From contig NC_090026.1 of the NCBI RefSeq assembly GCF_037176765.1, forward strand, positions 132,554,752 through 132,618,751: DNA of 64,000 nucleotides, in the 5' to 3' direction. Under the pieces are notes generated by a model, which was given only the letters and a program-made list of their open reading frames with translations, did no database searches and was not told where the DNA came from. Origin of the DNA: Anolis sagrei. Its lineage: Eukaryota > Chordata > Lepidosauria > Squamata > Anolidae. Positions 20,283-30,617 of this stretch are shown here, piece by piece. Each line of letters starts with the position of its first letter. Position 1 is the stretch's first letter. The position numbers were made by a program, and so were the translations under genes.

Positions 20283-21230
20283 CATGGGCCGACCAAAGCC
20301 CTCCAGGTGTTTTGGACTCCAACTCCCACCATTCCTAACAGCCTCAGGCCCTCTCCTTTCCCACCTCAGCCACTTAAGCATCTGAGGAGTTAAATGGATG
20401 CAATCACTCAGCAAAAGCTGCAGTTCAATATAAGCAAGGTGTGCCTGTAGCTTAGTGTTCGTTGCCCTCAGGATGAAGAGGCCTCAGTCTGTGAGAAGGC
20501 CTCAGTATTAGTTTGCCTCAGTGGGAGAAAGGCCTCAGTCTGAGAGCGGCATAAGCGGCTGAGGGGGAAAAGGAAGGGGTCTGAGGCTGTTAGGAATGGT
20601 GGGCGTTGAAGTCCAAAACACCTGGAGGGCATGAGGCTGTTAGGAATGGTGGGAATTGAAGTCCAAAACACACTGGAGGGCATGAGGCTGTTAGGAATGG
20701 TGGGAGTTGAAGTCCAAAACACCTGGAGGACTTTAGTTGGGCCATGTCTCTTCTAGTGTTGATGGAACAGCAATGGAAAGCACATCTAATTCTTTTCTTG
20801 GTGCCTCAGACATGTAGGACTGGGCCCATAACCCCACACAGGATACAGCCCATCATTCCCTCCTCTAAGGATCTCCTAAGACTTTTGGCAACCTGGAAAG
20901 GAGTCCTTTCCCAGCAGTTGTGTGCAAATAAGGACTCCATGTCAGGATTGCAGAACAGGGATAGCATCTGCTAACTCACCTGCCTGCAGTGTGTGAACCT
21001 TATAAGAAAGCCCCCTCCTCTATAGACCTGTGGACTCAAAAGAGAGGGACTCACTGCCTCTGATGCCAGGGGATGGTGATCCGCTCCGAGTTTTAATCCA
21101 GACTTCAAAGGAGTCTAATTGCAAACCTGGTGCATGTCCAGGATCTTGGAGAGATCTGTTAGAGCATGAAATCCAACCTGGAGTGGGTTTCACACAGGAA
21201 AATCAGGGGCTGAGAAAGCTGGTCCAATTA
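20283..21230 (-). mobile_element. Composite hAT-like element, minus copy
   Basis: Starts CAGGCATGGGCC. It contains CTCCAGGTGTTTTGGACTCC, a CTGAGG-rich block (20460-20560), a triplicated GAGGCTGTTAGGAATGGTGG block and a segment of about 450 bases (20740-21200). Read in reverse, the same order of parts occurs at 45590-46353. Right border not fixed. Confidence 0.6.
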
Positions 21231-21233
21231 TCA

Positions 21234-21916
21234 CAGTAGAGTCTCACTTATCCAACCTTCACTCATCCGACGTTCTGTATTAGCCAACAGTCTTCCTCCC
21301 ACCCGAATTCACAGCCATTTCAATACCTTCCAATTAACCCACTGCGCCACCGGGAGCAGGACTGAAGGCCAACAGGTCACGGGTTCGAATCCAGGGAGAG
21401 GCGGATGAGCTCCCTCCATCAGCTCCAGCTCCTCATGCAGGGACACGAGAGAAGCCTCCCACAAGGATGATAAAAACATCAAATCATCCAGGCGTCCCCT
21501 GAGCAACGTCCTTGCAGATGGCCAATTCTCTCACACCAGAAGCGACTTACAGTTTCTCAGGGCACTCCTGACACGAAAAAAAAGCCCTTTCAATGTTTTG
21601 GTGCTAAATTTGTAAATAAGAGTCATTATTATATTGAAATGGTTTTTCTATTTGTTGTAAAATATGTTTTGGTGCCTACTTTATAAAATCCTAACGTAAT
21701 TAGACGTTTAATAGATTTTTCCTTCATCCCTCCTTATTATCCAACATTTTTTTTTCTGTTGATTTGTTGTAAAACATGTTTTGGTGCCAATTTGTAAAAT
21801 TATAACGTTATTTTGACATTTAGTAGGCTTTTCTTTAATGGATCGTTATTATCCAACATTTTTAATTATCCAACATTCTGCCGGCCGATCTATGTTGGAT
21901 AAGCGAGACTCTATTG
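21234..21916. mobile_element. pogo/Tigger-like MITE, CAGTAGAGTCTC family, copy 1
   Basis: Inverted ends CAGTAGAGTCTCACTTATCC and GGATAAGCGAGACTCTATTG. A TA follows on the right (21917-21918), and the left flank is CA, probably a mutated TA. A SINE sits inside. Internal motif TTTTGGTGC is repeated. Confidence 0.75.
21335..21590 (+). mobile_element. tRNA-derived SINE with inverted head
   Basis: The B box GGTTCGAATCC lies near 21380. The body (GATGAGCTCCCTCCATCAGC, CAATTCTCTCACACCAGAAG) matches the SINE at 44149-44420. The first 23 bases read CCCACTGCGCCACCGGGAGC, the reverse complement of the normal SINE head, so the 5' end is inverted. Confidence 0.85.
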
Positions 21917-21918
21917 TA

Positions 21919-22708
21919 GCTCCTTCCCTTTATAAACAAACGGAAGGATACTGGGAATTGTAGTCCTGCCCTGGACTACTCCACCCATGGGGCGCTGGAT
22001 CCATAAGACCCCAAAGGAATGACTCAAATGAAGTTACTTTCCAGACTGTAATTCCTGGCACTGAAACTGGTGGATGCTGGGTTTCGTCACCCACAGAAGC
22101 GGCCTTTGCTAGGCTCTGGCTCCTTCCTTGCCTAACAGTGCGTTTACTCATCCGTCTGCAGCTCCGTGCAACCGGACAAGCCGGGGAAGCGAGTTCTGGA
22201 GACGCCTTTCTTTGGCTGCAGGGCTGTGTTTTGAGGCAACTCTGCAAGCGCCGTTGTGCGCAGCCCCAACATGCCGCCTCCTAACAGACTCAATATGAAT
22301 CAAGGAGATGAATGGTGGCTAACCAAAGAAAACAGAACACAATGGCAAGCCTACAGAGCAACTAGCAAAGCAGAGAGAGGTAAAGGGGGAAAGCAGGTGG
22401 AAGGCTGCACAAAACGACACCGAGAGGCGGCTGACTTGGCTGCAACGGGGAAATCCAGGAAGCCCCTTTAATTTGGCACGTCCCTCTTTGTACAGATTTG
22501 GCCCCGGAAGAAACTCCTATCCAACCCAAAAGGTGCAATTTGGCCCTTTAAAAAATTAAGAAAGAAAAAAATAAGTGGTTCCCTTTGATGTTTTATAAGC
22601 AATTTAAAGCCTTTCTCGCTCCCCAAATTTAAGGTGCCTGGTATCAATGGCCTCAATCGTATTGATTAGTCCTTAAAGTAGACCATTAAAAAAATCAAAG
22701 TCAATACA
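21919..22708. other. Unassigned, no gene supported
   Basis: A moderately GC-rich patch (22140-22290) and a 71-codon frame (22256-22471) show no recognisable domain. It could be a non-coding exon but nothing proves it. Confidence 0.35.
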
Positions 22709-22734
22709 TACCCTGTTTCCCCGAAAATAAGACA

Positions 22735-23905
22735 TCCCCTGAAAATAAGACCTAGTAGGGGTTTTGCAGAATTGCAAAATATAAGGCCTTCCCTGAAAGT
22801 AAGACCGAGCAAAGTCTGTTTGCTCCCCCTGTCGGGGGAGATCAGTTACAGTGTTCTCTCACTACTTTGTGGTTCGCTTTTTTGTGGACTGTAAGACATC
22901 CCTTAAAAATAAGACCTAGTAGCGGTTTTGCTGAATTGCAAAATATAAGGCCTTCCTTGAAAGTAAGACCGAGCAAAGTTTGCTCCCCCTGTCATGGGAG
23001 ATCAATTACAGTATATAGTGTTCCCTCACTACTTTGTGGTTCGCTTTTTCTGGACTGTAAGACATCCCCTAAAAATAAGACCTAGTAGAGGTTTTGCTGA
23101 ATTGTGAAATATAAGGCCTTCCCTGAAAGTAAGACCTAGCAAAGTCTTTTGTTTGCTCCCCATCGTGGGAGATCAGTTACAGTATACAGTGTTCCCTCAC
23201 TACTTTGTGGTTCGCCTTTCGTGGACTGTAAGACATCCCTTAAAAATAAGACCTAGTCGAGGCTTTGCAGAATTGCGAAATATAAGGCCTTCCCTGAAAA
23301 TAAGAACTAGCAAAGTCTTTGTTTGCTCCCCCTGTCATGGGAGATCAGTTACAATATACAGTGTTCCCTCACTACTTTGTGGTTTGCCTTTCGTGGACTG
23401 TAAGACATCCCTTAAATATAAGACCTAGTCGAGGTTTTGCAGAATTGCTAAATATAAGGTCTTCCCTGAAAATAAGAACTAGTAAAGTCTTTGTTTGCTC
23501 CCCCTGTCATGGGAGATCAGTTACAGTATACAGTGTTCCCTCACTACTTTGTGGTTCGCTTTTTGTGGACTGTAAGACATCTCTTAAAAATAAGACCTAG
23601 TAGAGCAGTGCTTCTCAAGCTCGGGTCCCCAGATGTTTTTGGCCTAAAACTCCCAGAAATCTCAGCCAGTTTACCAGCTGTTGGGATTTCTGGGAATTGT
23701 AGGCCAAAAACATCCGGGGACCCCAGGTTGAGAACCACTGTAGTAGAGGTTTTGCAGAATTGTGAAATATAAGGCCTTCTTTGAAAATAAGACCTAGCAA
23801 AGTCTCTGTTTGCTTCCCCTGTCGTGGGAGATCAGTTACAGTATACAGTGTTCCCTCACTACTTTGTGGTTCACTTTTCACGGACTCAGTTTTGCGGGTT
23901 TTTGC
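22735..23905 (+). repeat. Tandem array, period about 172 bp
   Basis: The motif GTAAGACAT starts at 22891, 23057, 23228, 23400 and 23572, giving spacings of 166, 171, 172 and 172. Each unit joins an AATAAGACCTAG block of the host MITE to an ACAGTGTTCCCTCACTACTT block typical of another MITE family. Confidence 0.9.
23606..23740. mobile_element. hAT MITE, CAGTGGTTCTC family, complete
   Basis: Ends CAGTGCTTCTCAAGC and TTGAGAACCACTG with a perfect 8-bp duplication TAGTAGAG (23598-23605 and 23741-23748). It is inserted in the last unit of the 172-bp array. Confidence 0.9.
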
Positions 23906-23938
23906 CTTCTGGCAACAATGGAGGGTGGAGGGGGCTTC

Positions 23939-24451
23939 TGTTAGGGATTCCTCAACTTCGGAAGAGGAGCAGGGAAATAGGAATTGGAGGGAGAAGAATC
24001 ATCAGATGATGAGGGTTTGAAAGTATCCACATTTCTAGAGACAAAAAGAGATAGAGCACAGACGGCACTCCGCTAGAATAGCTTCTCAAAACACTGAGCT
24101 AATTGGGAGACTCCCTAGCACCTACTGAGTGGGGAATTCAGGGCTATAAATCAGAATCAGTCAGCTTTTGCTGGCAACAACGACCCTGATACTGATGTTT
24201 TCACTCCAATGGAATCTGCTTTGTGTCTGCTGCTAAGGACTTAGTGATCAGTGCCCGTTGTCTGATGGAAGACTGCCGTTTCTTTTGGGATTTTGTAAGA
24301 GAGTTTTAATTTGGGTCTGGATTAAGACTTCCTTGCTTTCTTTTGCACTTTCCAATTGCATTTGCTTATCCTTTGTGTTTGCTGAAGTAAAGCATTTATC
24401 TTTTACTCTCAACATTGTCTAAAGGCTGTTTTTGAAGGGCAACTCAGGACA
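23939..24451 (+). mobile_element. Solo LTR (fossil), family shared with 60176-60832
   Basis: TGTTAGGGATTCC...ACTCAGGACA, with a TATA-like GCTATAAATC near 24142 and a poly(A)-like AGTAAAGCA near 24388. The copy at 60176 has the same termini and a clear 5-bp duplication. No internal region is attached. Confidence 0.7.
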
Positions 24452-24591
24452 GTAATTAAAAAAAAGAGAGGGGGGGATACAAAGCAGTATGTAAATCACG
24501 GCCTTATAGCCCCTTCCTTATAGCTAGCCAAAAAAATAAAAGGTGTGGAATGCCTTTAAATCTCTCGCTTCTGCCTCACCCTCGGAATGCA

Positions 24592-24603
<12 letters not shown>

Positions 24604-24642
<39 letters not shown>
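24604..24642 (+). repeat. (TA)n(GA)n microsatellite
   Basis: A short TA run followed by about 18 GA dinucleotides inside the expanded mariner-type MITE. Confidence 0.95.
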
Positions 24643-24643
<1 letters not shown>

Positions 24644-24954
24644 CATCCCTACTTCGAGGATTTTCACTTTTCGTGGGTTGTCCTGGAACGTAACACCTGC
24701 GATAAGTGAGGGCACACTGTATAGTAAATGTTCAAATTTTTTTGGTTCAACAATAAATGTGAATTCTTTATGGAAAAATAAGACATCCCCTGAAAATAAG
24801 ACCTAGCGCATCTTTGGGAGCAAAAATTAATATAAGACACTGTCTTATTTTCAGGGAAACAGGGTAGATTTACTAGTCAGGACTAAGAACAGGATTCAGC
24901 CCAACTCTTTTGCTATTTGTCCTCCACCAGACGGGTTTCCACCCCCCCCCCTTT

Positions 24955-25848
24955 TCCCCCTTTATTTTGGGTTCGCCCCAAAGGAGGAGGTGGGGGTCTT
25001 TGGGGAATCCCTCTGCCCACCATCAAGGAGTGCATTGGGCTTTTCCTGCAGATGCTTCTTGGTATATCACAGGAATCCTCCTTCCAACCGAAGCAAGAAA
25101 TATATGGCAACAAGCAGCCATCAAGCATGGTCAGAACTGAAGCCAGGAGCCCCTTCCCCACATAGAGACATTTGCGGATTCAAATCCATAAGACGTGGGA
25201 CACCGGAGAAGTCAGGAGAAGGCATCGCTTTCACCGAAGCATCTGCTGCAATGTTTTCAAAGCCCTCTTTCCACGTTGGCCGATCCAATGGTTCGCAGGA
25301 ACACGTGATGTCTTTGGCACAATTCTGGCTCCGTCGCCCCTCCCTGCAAAGAAACCTGTCTCAAGACCAAGATCATCGGGGAACATGGAGCCAAAATGGG
25401 GAGGAAAGCAAAACCAGTCATTGTAACAAGGCTCGGGGGGAAAAATGGCGTTTGCAACTCCGGAAAGGAAAAAAAATACATCAACGATGGGAAATGTCAG
25501 CAGATACTGCTTTGGAAATGAACAAAAAATAAGGGTATTGAAATGCCATATTTCCTGGCTGAACAAAGAGACAAGAGGCAACACAATTCATGTATGGAAG
25601 CAAGAAACGCCTCCTCTTGCCAGTCTGAAATGGGGGGTGGAGGGTCGATCCATTCGCTTTGGAAGCAACCCCGGAGTTTGGGTTCTTTCGGGGTCCGGAT
25701 CCCCGTAGTCCCTCCTGCTCCCAGCGAGCTCCCAGGATTCCCTTTCCCCGCAATATCACGCCAGGCCGGTCCGGCTGGCGCTCCCCCCTCGACCAAGGCC
25801 TCTCTTCCTTCTCCGCTCCCCCCGATCCCTGAAAGGCTTCCGTGGGGC
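24955..25848 (-). promoter_or_regulatory. Probable 3' UTR of zinc-finger gene 1 with poly(A) signal
   Basis: Sequence between the stop codon and a minus-strand AATAAA (24966-24961) shows no match to other repeats in the window, unlike most of its surroundings. That suits a retained 3' UTR of about 880 nt. Confidence 0.55.
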
Positions 25849-26738
25849 TCAGCCCAGCGCCTCCTGCCCCAAGTGGCTCCTCCGGTGCGCGGCCAGGTTG
25901 CTCTTCTGGGAAAAGCTCTTCCCGCAGGTGAGGCACTGGAAGGGGGCGTCTCCCGCTCGGAGTCTCCGCCCCGGGCTCCTCGGGGTCTCCTTCGGGCCGA
26001 AGCACCGCTTGCCCTCCTCGCTGGGGAGCGCCTTCTTCGCCCGGTGGGCCCGCTGGTGGCTGACCAGGCTGCTCCGGTTGCCGAAGCCCTCCCCGCACTC
26101 GTGGCAGGTGAAGGCGGCCGCCCCGCCGTTCTGGTGGGACTTCTCCTGGTGCTTGACCCTCAGCGGCCTCTGCCCCACGGCTTCACCGCGCTCCCCGGAC
26201 GGGCAGGGCCTCCCTCGGGAGGGTTTCTCCGGCACATCCGGGCTGCGTCCACCACAGGCCCCTTTCTGGTGCGCCAGGAGCTGCCGCTCCTCCCGGAAGC
26301 CCTTCCCGCAGGCCGGGCAGGAGAAGGGCCGCTCGACCCCCCCGCCGTGGACCCTCTGGTGGGTCAGGAGGTTCTGCTTGAGGCTGAAGCGCTTCCCGCA
26401 GATCCCGCAGGCGAAGGGCTTCTCCCCGGTGTGGATCCGCTGGTGGATGATGAGGTTGTGCTTGAGGCCGAAGCCGCGGCCGCACTCGGGGCACACGAAG
26501 GCCCGCTCCCCGGCGTGCTGCTGCTTCTGATGCCGCAGGAGGCTCAGCGGCTGCGGGAAGGTCTCCCCGCAGACCAGGCACTTGTGCTGCTCCTCCTCCT
26601 CCACCTGGCTGTGGATCACCAGCGCGTTCTCATCCCCAGAGCCCTCCTCCCATAACGGGAAGGGCCTCTCGCACGACGGAGGAGCCGGCGGGGTGGCGGC
26701 GGAGCCCTCCTCTCCCTCCATGGAGCAGGTGGCGGGTC
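25849..26738 (-). CDS. C2H2 zinc-finger protein 1, terminal exon
   Basis: Acceptor TCCTCTCCAG precedes base 26738 on the minus strand. Reading enters in phase 1 and stays open for 296 codons to the stop at 25851-25849; the first in-frame ATG is at 26721. Six C2H2-type fingers follow an acidic leader: HKCLVCGETF, FVCPECGRGF, FACGICGKRF, FSCPACGKGF, FTCHECGEGF and FQCLTCGKSF. Fingers 2-3 are joined by the standard HTGEKPF linker. Finger 4 has a cysteine where the second histidine normally stands, and a basic Ser/Pro-rich spacer separates it from finger 5. The product is expected to be a nuclear DNA-binding regulator. No KRAB or SCAN exon was found upstream within about 8 kb, so the 5' exons are missing, distant or shared. 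No orthologue can be named. Confidence 0.88.
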
Positions 26739-26759
26739 CTGGAGAGGAAAGAGAAACAG

Positions 26760-27698
26760 TTTAGATGAAGGGCTAGAAGGCAGGATCATCAAGTTTGCAG
26801 ACGACACCCAATTGGGAGGGATAGCCAATACTCCAGAGGACAGGAGCAGGACTCAAAACAATCTTGACAGATTAGAGAGATGATGGGCCAAAACTAACAA
26901 AATGAAGTTCAACAGTGACAAATGCAAGAGACTCCACTCTGGCAGAAAAAACAAAATGCAAAGAGACAGAATGGGGGACAATGATGCCTGTCTCGAGAGC
27001 AGTACGTGTGAAAAAGATCTTGGAGTCCTCATGGACAACAAGTTAAACATGAGCCAGGAATGTGATGTGGCGGCAAAAAAAGCCAATGGGATTTTGGCCT
27101 GCATCAAGAGGAGCCTAGTGCCTAGATCCAGTCATGCTCCCCATGCTCTATTCCGCCTTGGTTAGACCACACCTGGAATATTGTGTCCAATTCTGGGCAC
27201 CACAATTCAAGAGAGATATTGACAAGCTGGAATGTGTCCAGAGGAGGGCGACTACAATGATCAAGGGTCTGGAGAATAAGCCCTATGAGGAGCGGCTTAA
27301 AAAGCTGGGCATGTTTAGCCTGAAGAAGAGAAGGATGAGAGGAGATATGATAGCCATGTATAAATATGTGAGAGGAAGCCACAGGGAGGAGGGAGCAAGC
27401 TTCCTTTCTGCTTCCCTGGAGACTAGGACGCAATGGAACAATGGCTTCAAACTACAAGAGAGGAGATTCCATCTGAACACGAGGAAGAACTTCCTAACTG
27501 TGAGAGCCGTTCAGCAGTGGAACTCTCTGCCCCGGAGTGTGGTGGAGGCTCCTTCTTTGGAAGCTTTTAAACAGAGGCTGGATGGCCATCTGTCAGGGGT
27601 GATTTGCATGCAATATTCCTGATTCTTGGCAGAATGGGGTTGGACTGGATGATGGCCCATGAGGTCTCTTCCAACTCTTTGATTCTATGATTCTATGA
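26760..27698 (+). mobile_element. CR1 LINE 3' part, plus
   Basis: Begins TTAGATGAAGGGCTAGAAGG inside ORF2 just before the FADD box, continues through [15 protein letters not shown] and [18 protein letters not shown], and ends TTCTATGATTCTATG. One frame change lies near 27130. The left end is about 21 bases from the zinc-finger exon acceptor. Confidence 0.95.
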
Positions 27699-27806
27699 AA
27701 GGAAGATGGAGGGTAAGAGCTGCCCACAGATCAAGGGAATGCACCAGATTATGGAAAGTAGGAGTTGCTTTGAGTCTCCTTTGGTAGAGAAAAAGAAGGG
27801 GTAATA

Positions 27807-27835
27807 ACAATAACAACAACAACAACAACAATCAG
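27807..27835 (+). repeat. (CAA)n microsatellite
   Basis: About nine CAA-type units between the CR1 copy and the next LINE. Confidence 0.9.
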
Positions 27836-28338
27836 GAGGGCCTGATTCTGGCAGCCCAAGAACAAGCCATTAGAACAAATGCCATCAAAGCCAGAATTGA
27901 AAAGTCAGAAGCAGATCCCAAGTGTAGACTCTGCAAGGAAGCAGATGAAACGATGGATCACATCCTCAGCTGCTGCAAGAAGATTGCGCAGACAGACTAC
28001 AAGCAGAGGCACAACACCCTTGCTCAGATGATTCACAGCCTCAGAACTCTGTGTTTTATGAGTTCCTTATAAACGTCCTGCTCCTATTTTATCTCATTAT
28101 AGTTTTTTAAATGTTTTTATCCTGAATATGTAACCCGTCCATTGTTATCACTACCGTGACTGTGTTTATTGGAATGTTTATTTTATGATTTTTTTTCTTT
28201 TTAATGTCATTTTGATAATGTTGTGGTTGTCTGTTGTATATGCTTTGATTTTATTGCTGTAATATGTTGTCCGGGCTTGGCTGCATGTAAGCCGCACCAA
28301 GTCCCCATCGGGGAGATGGTGGCGGGGTAGAAATAAAG

Positions 28339-28374
<36 letters not shown>

Positions 28375-28800
28375 GTGCCACAAATACCATCTGCCTGCAA
28401 CAAATAAATACATCAAAATACTCTGGGACTTCCGAATTCAGACTGACAGAATTTTGGAGCACAAGATTCCTGACCTCACGATTGTGGTAAAAAACAAAGT
28501 ATGGATTGCTGATGTTGCAATCTCAGGTGACAGCAGGATTGATGAGTAGCAACTAGAAAAGCTGATACGATACAAGGATTGATTTAAAGATCGAACTGCA
28601 GAGACTGTGGCACAAGCCAGTGGTTGACTGGCACTGGATGCAGTGGCTTGCATTTAAAAACAATCAGCGCTGACTTAATTACCATCATCCAGCTGCAAAT
28701 GGCCACCTTACTGGGATCTGCATGGATTATTCGCCAATACATCACACAATCCTAGACACTTGGGAAGTGTCCAATATCTGATCAAATACAAAAGCCAGCA
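27836..28800 (+). mobile_element. Probable RLE-type (R4-like) LINE 3' part, split by an L2 tail
   Basis: Reads EGLILAAQEQAIRTNAIKA, then CRLCKEADETMDHILSCC (a CCHC-like cluster), then KQRHNTLAQMIH up to about 28050. After the L2 insert it resumes near 28376 with LWDFRIQTDRILEHKIPDL and WIADVAISGDSRI, which resemble the C-terminal restriction-like endonuclease of early LINE clades. In-frame stops are present (for example after SRIDE). The clade is a best guess. Confidence 0.6.
28070..28375 (+). mobile_element. L2-type LINE 3' tail
   Basis: GTTGTCCGGGCTTGGCTGC, CATGTAAGCCGCACCAAGTC, GGGGAGATGGTGGCGGGG and an AATAAAG with ATT repeats form the L2 3' end. It splits the LINE around it. Confidence 0.85.
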
Positions 28801-28840
28801 GAGTGATTTTGTTTGCTGTGTACAACTCTTGTTGTGAATC

Positions 28841-28890
<50 letters not shown>

Positions 28891-28918
28891 TTGTTGTTGT
28901 TGTTATTGTTATTATTAT
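28841..28918 (+). repeat. (TAA)n(TTG)n(TTA)n compound microsatellite
   Basis: About 16 TAA units, then several TTG and TTA units, following the LINE 3' end. Confidence 0.9.
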
Positions 28919-28935
28919 CGAACTGCAATATTCCT

Positions 28936-29359
28936 GGGTTGTTGTAGGATTTTTCGGGCTATATGGCCATGGTCTAGAGGCATTCTCTCCTGACGTTTCG
29001 CCTGCATCTATGGCAAGCATCCTCAGAGGTAGTGAGATCTGTTGGAACTAGGAAAAAGGGTTTATATCTGTAGAATGACCAGGGTGGGACAAAGGACTCT
29101 TGTCTGCTGGAGCTAGGTGTGAATGTTTCAACTGACCACCTTGATTAGCATATAATGGTCTGACAGTGCCTGGAGCAAACTTTTGTTGAGAGGTGATTAG
29201 ATGTCCTTGTTTGTTTCCTCACAGACCTCACTACCTCTGAGGATGCTTGCCATACATGCAGGCGAAACGTCAGGAGAGAATGCCTCTAGACCATGGCCAT
29301 ATAGCCCGAAAAAACCTACAACAACCCAGTGATTCCAGCCATGAAAGCCTTCGACAATA
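28936..29359. mobile_element. Penelope-like fold-back copy with 10-bp target duplication
   Basis: The left arm (minus orientation, 28936-29221) includes the upstream part also seen at 424-590. The right arm (plus, 29222-29359) runs CCTCACTACCTCTGAGG to GCCTTCGACAATA. The insert is flanked by CAATATTCCT at 28926-28935 and 29360-29369. Both arms share the private variant CTAGACCATGG, where other copies have CTAGAACATGG. Confidence 0.75.
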
Positions 29360-29443
29360 CAATATTCCTGCTTCTTGGCAGAATGGGGTTGGACTGGATG
29401 GCCCATGAGGTCTCTTCCAACTCTTTGATTCTATGATTCTATG
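29360..29443 (+). mobile_element. CR1 LINE tail
   Basis: AATATTCCTGCTTCTTGGC to GATTCTATGATTCTATG. This is the last 80 bases of CR1 and the target of the fold-back insertion. Confidence 0.9.
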
Positions 29444-29720
29444 CAAAGACTGTGGCACAAGCTAGTCAAGGTGGTCCCAGTGGTGATTGGCACACTGAGT
29501 GCAGAGCCTCATGACCTTGGCCTGCACTTAAATACAATCTGCACTGACAAGATTACCATCTGCCAGCTGCAAAAGGCCACCTTACTGGGATCTGCACGCA
29601 TTATTTGCCGATACATCACACAGTCCTAGACACTTGGGAAGGGTCCAATGTGTGATCCAATACAACAGCCAGCAGAGTGTCTGCTGTGGACTCATCTTGT
29701 GGTGTTCCAAATAATAATAA
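29444..29720 (+). mobile_element. Probable RLE-type LINE 3' end, second copy
   Basis: Encodes QRLWHKLVKVVPVVIGTL and KATLLGSARIICRYITQS, and matches 28600-28800 nucleotide for nucleotide over long stretches. Ends in a short TAA run. Confidence 0.65.
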
Positions 29721-29807
29721 TAGTTTGAAAATTGTATTCAAGGCACCATACATGTACATTACACATTACATTCTATCTGTATCTTATTTTAATCTTTTTA
29801 GCACAGG

Positions 29808-29885
29808 CCTGGGCCAACTTTGGCCCTTCTTCCAGGAGTTTGGGACTTCAACTCCCACAATTCCTAACAGCCAGCCTCTGCTGGC
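29808..29885 (+). mobile_element. hAT MITE fragment
   Basis: CAGGCCTGGGCCAACTTTGG with GACTTCAACTCCCAC and CCTAACAGCC matches the left half of the element at 54960-55097. Confidence 0.65.
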
Positions 29886-30027
29886 ATGTATTTGAATATG
29901 GGTATTTTTTAGAAATGTGCATTGTCTTGTATGCATTTATGATGATGTGTTTTAACTGTGTTGCACCCCTCCTTGAGCTGTGAGGAGAGGCAAGGAACAA
30001 ATAAAATTATTATTATTGTTTGTATCT

Positions 30028-30574
30028 ATACAAATAAAAATGTAATGCTTGTTTGTGGGATTAACAGAACTCAAAAACCACTGGACGAACTGACACCAAA
30101 TTTGGACACAAGACACCTAACAACCCAATGCATGTCCTTCACTCAAAAAAAAAATGTCATTTGGGAGTTGTAAGTTGCTGGGATTTATAGTTCACCTACA
30201 ATCAAAGAGCATTCAGAACCCCACCAACGATGGAACTGAATCAAACATGGCACACAGGACTCCCATGATCAACCAAAAATACTGGAAGTGTTTAGTGGGC
30301 AGTGTCCTTTGGTTTTGGAGTTGTAGTTCACCTACATCTAGAGATCACTTTGGACACAAACAATGATGGATCTGGACCAAACTCTACACGAATACTCAAT
30401 ATGCCCAAATGTGAACACTGGTGGAGTTTGGGGGAAAATAGAATCTTGACATTTGGGAGTTGTAGTTTACCTACAATTATAGAGCATTCTGAATCCCACC
30501 CATGATAGAATTGGGCCAAACCTCTCACACAGAACCCCCAGGTGGTCCACAGCAACGTTTGGCAGGGGACGGCT

Positions 30575-30576
<2 letters not shown>
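30028..30576 (-). repeat. CTAGCTG-type repeat, minus copy, near full length
   Basis: Read on the minus strand it starts TAACTAGCCGTCCCCTGCC and ends in TTTTTATTTGTATAGA. It is flanked on the right by a (TAA)n tract (30577-30617). Confidence 0.7.
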
Positions 30577-30615
<39 letters not shown>

Positions 30616-30617
30616 TT

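Larger units (their letters stand above)
22711..24864. mobile_element. mariner-type MITE, CCCTGTTTCCCCG family, expanded
   Basis: Ends CCCTGTTTCCCCGAAAATAA and TTATTTTCAGGGAAACAGGG are inverted and flanked by TA on both sides (22709-22710, 24865-24866). Inside are a 172-bp tandem array, a hAT MITE, a solo LTR and a GA run, so the copy has grown to over 2 kb. Confidence 0.75.

Noticed and set aside
22256-22471. 71-codon frame starting MRSPNMPPPNRL
   Set aside because: No domain, no splice support and no similarity recognised; too short to call.
22735-23905. Possible CRISPR-like regular repeats
   Set aside because: Units are about 172 bp with no spacers, in a vertebrate sequence; they are MITE-derived tandem repeats.
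25543-26655. 370-codon plus-strand frame opposite the zinc-finger exon
   Set aside because: It is the antisense shadow of a GC-rich finger exon, with Pro/Ala/Gly-rich content and no domain.
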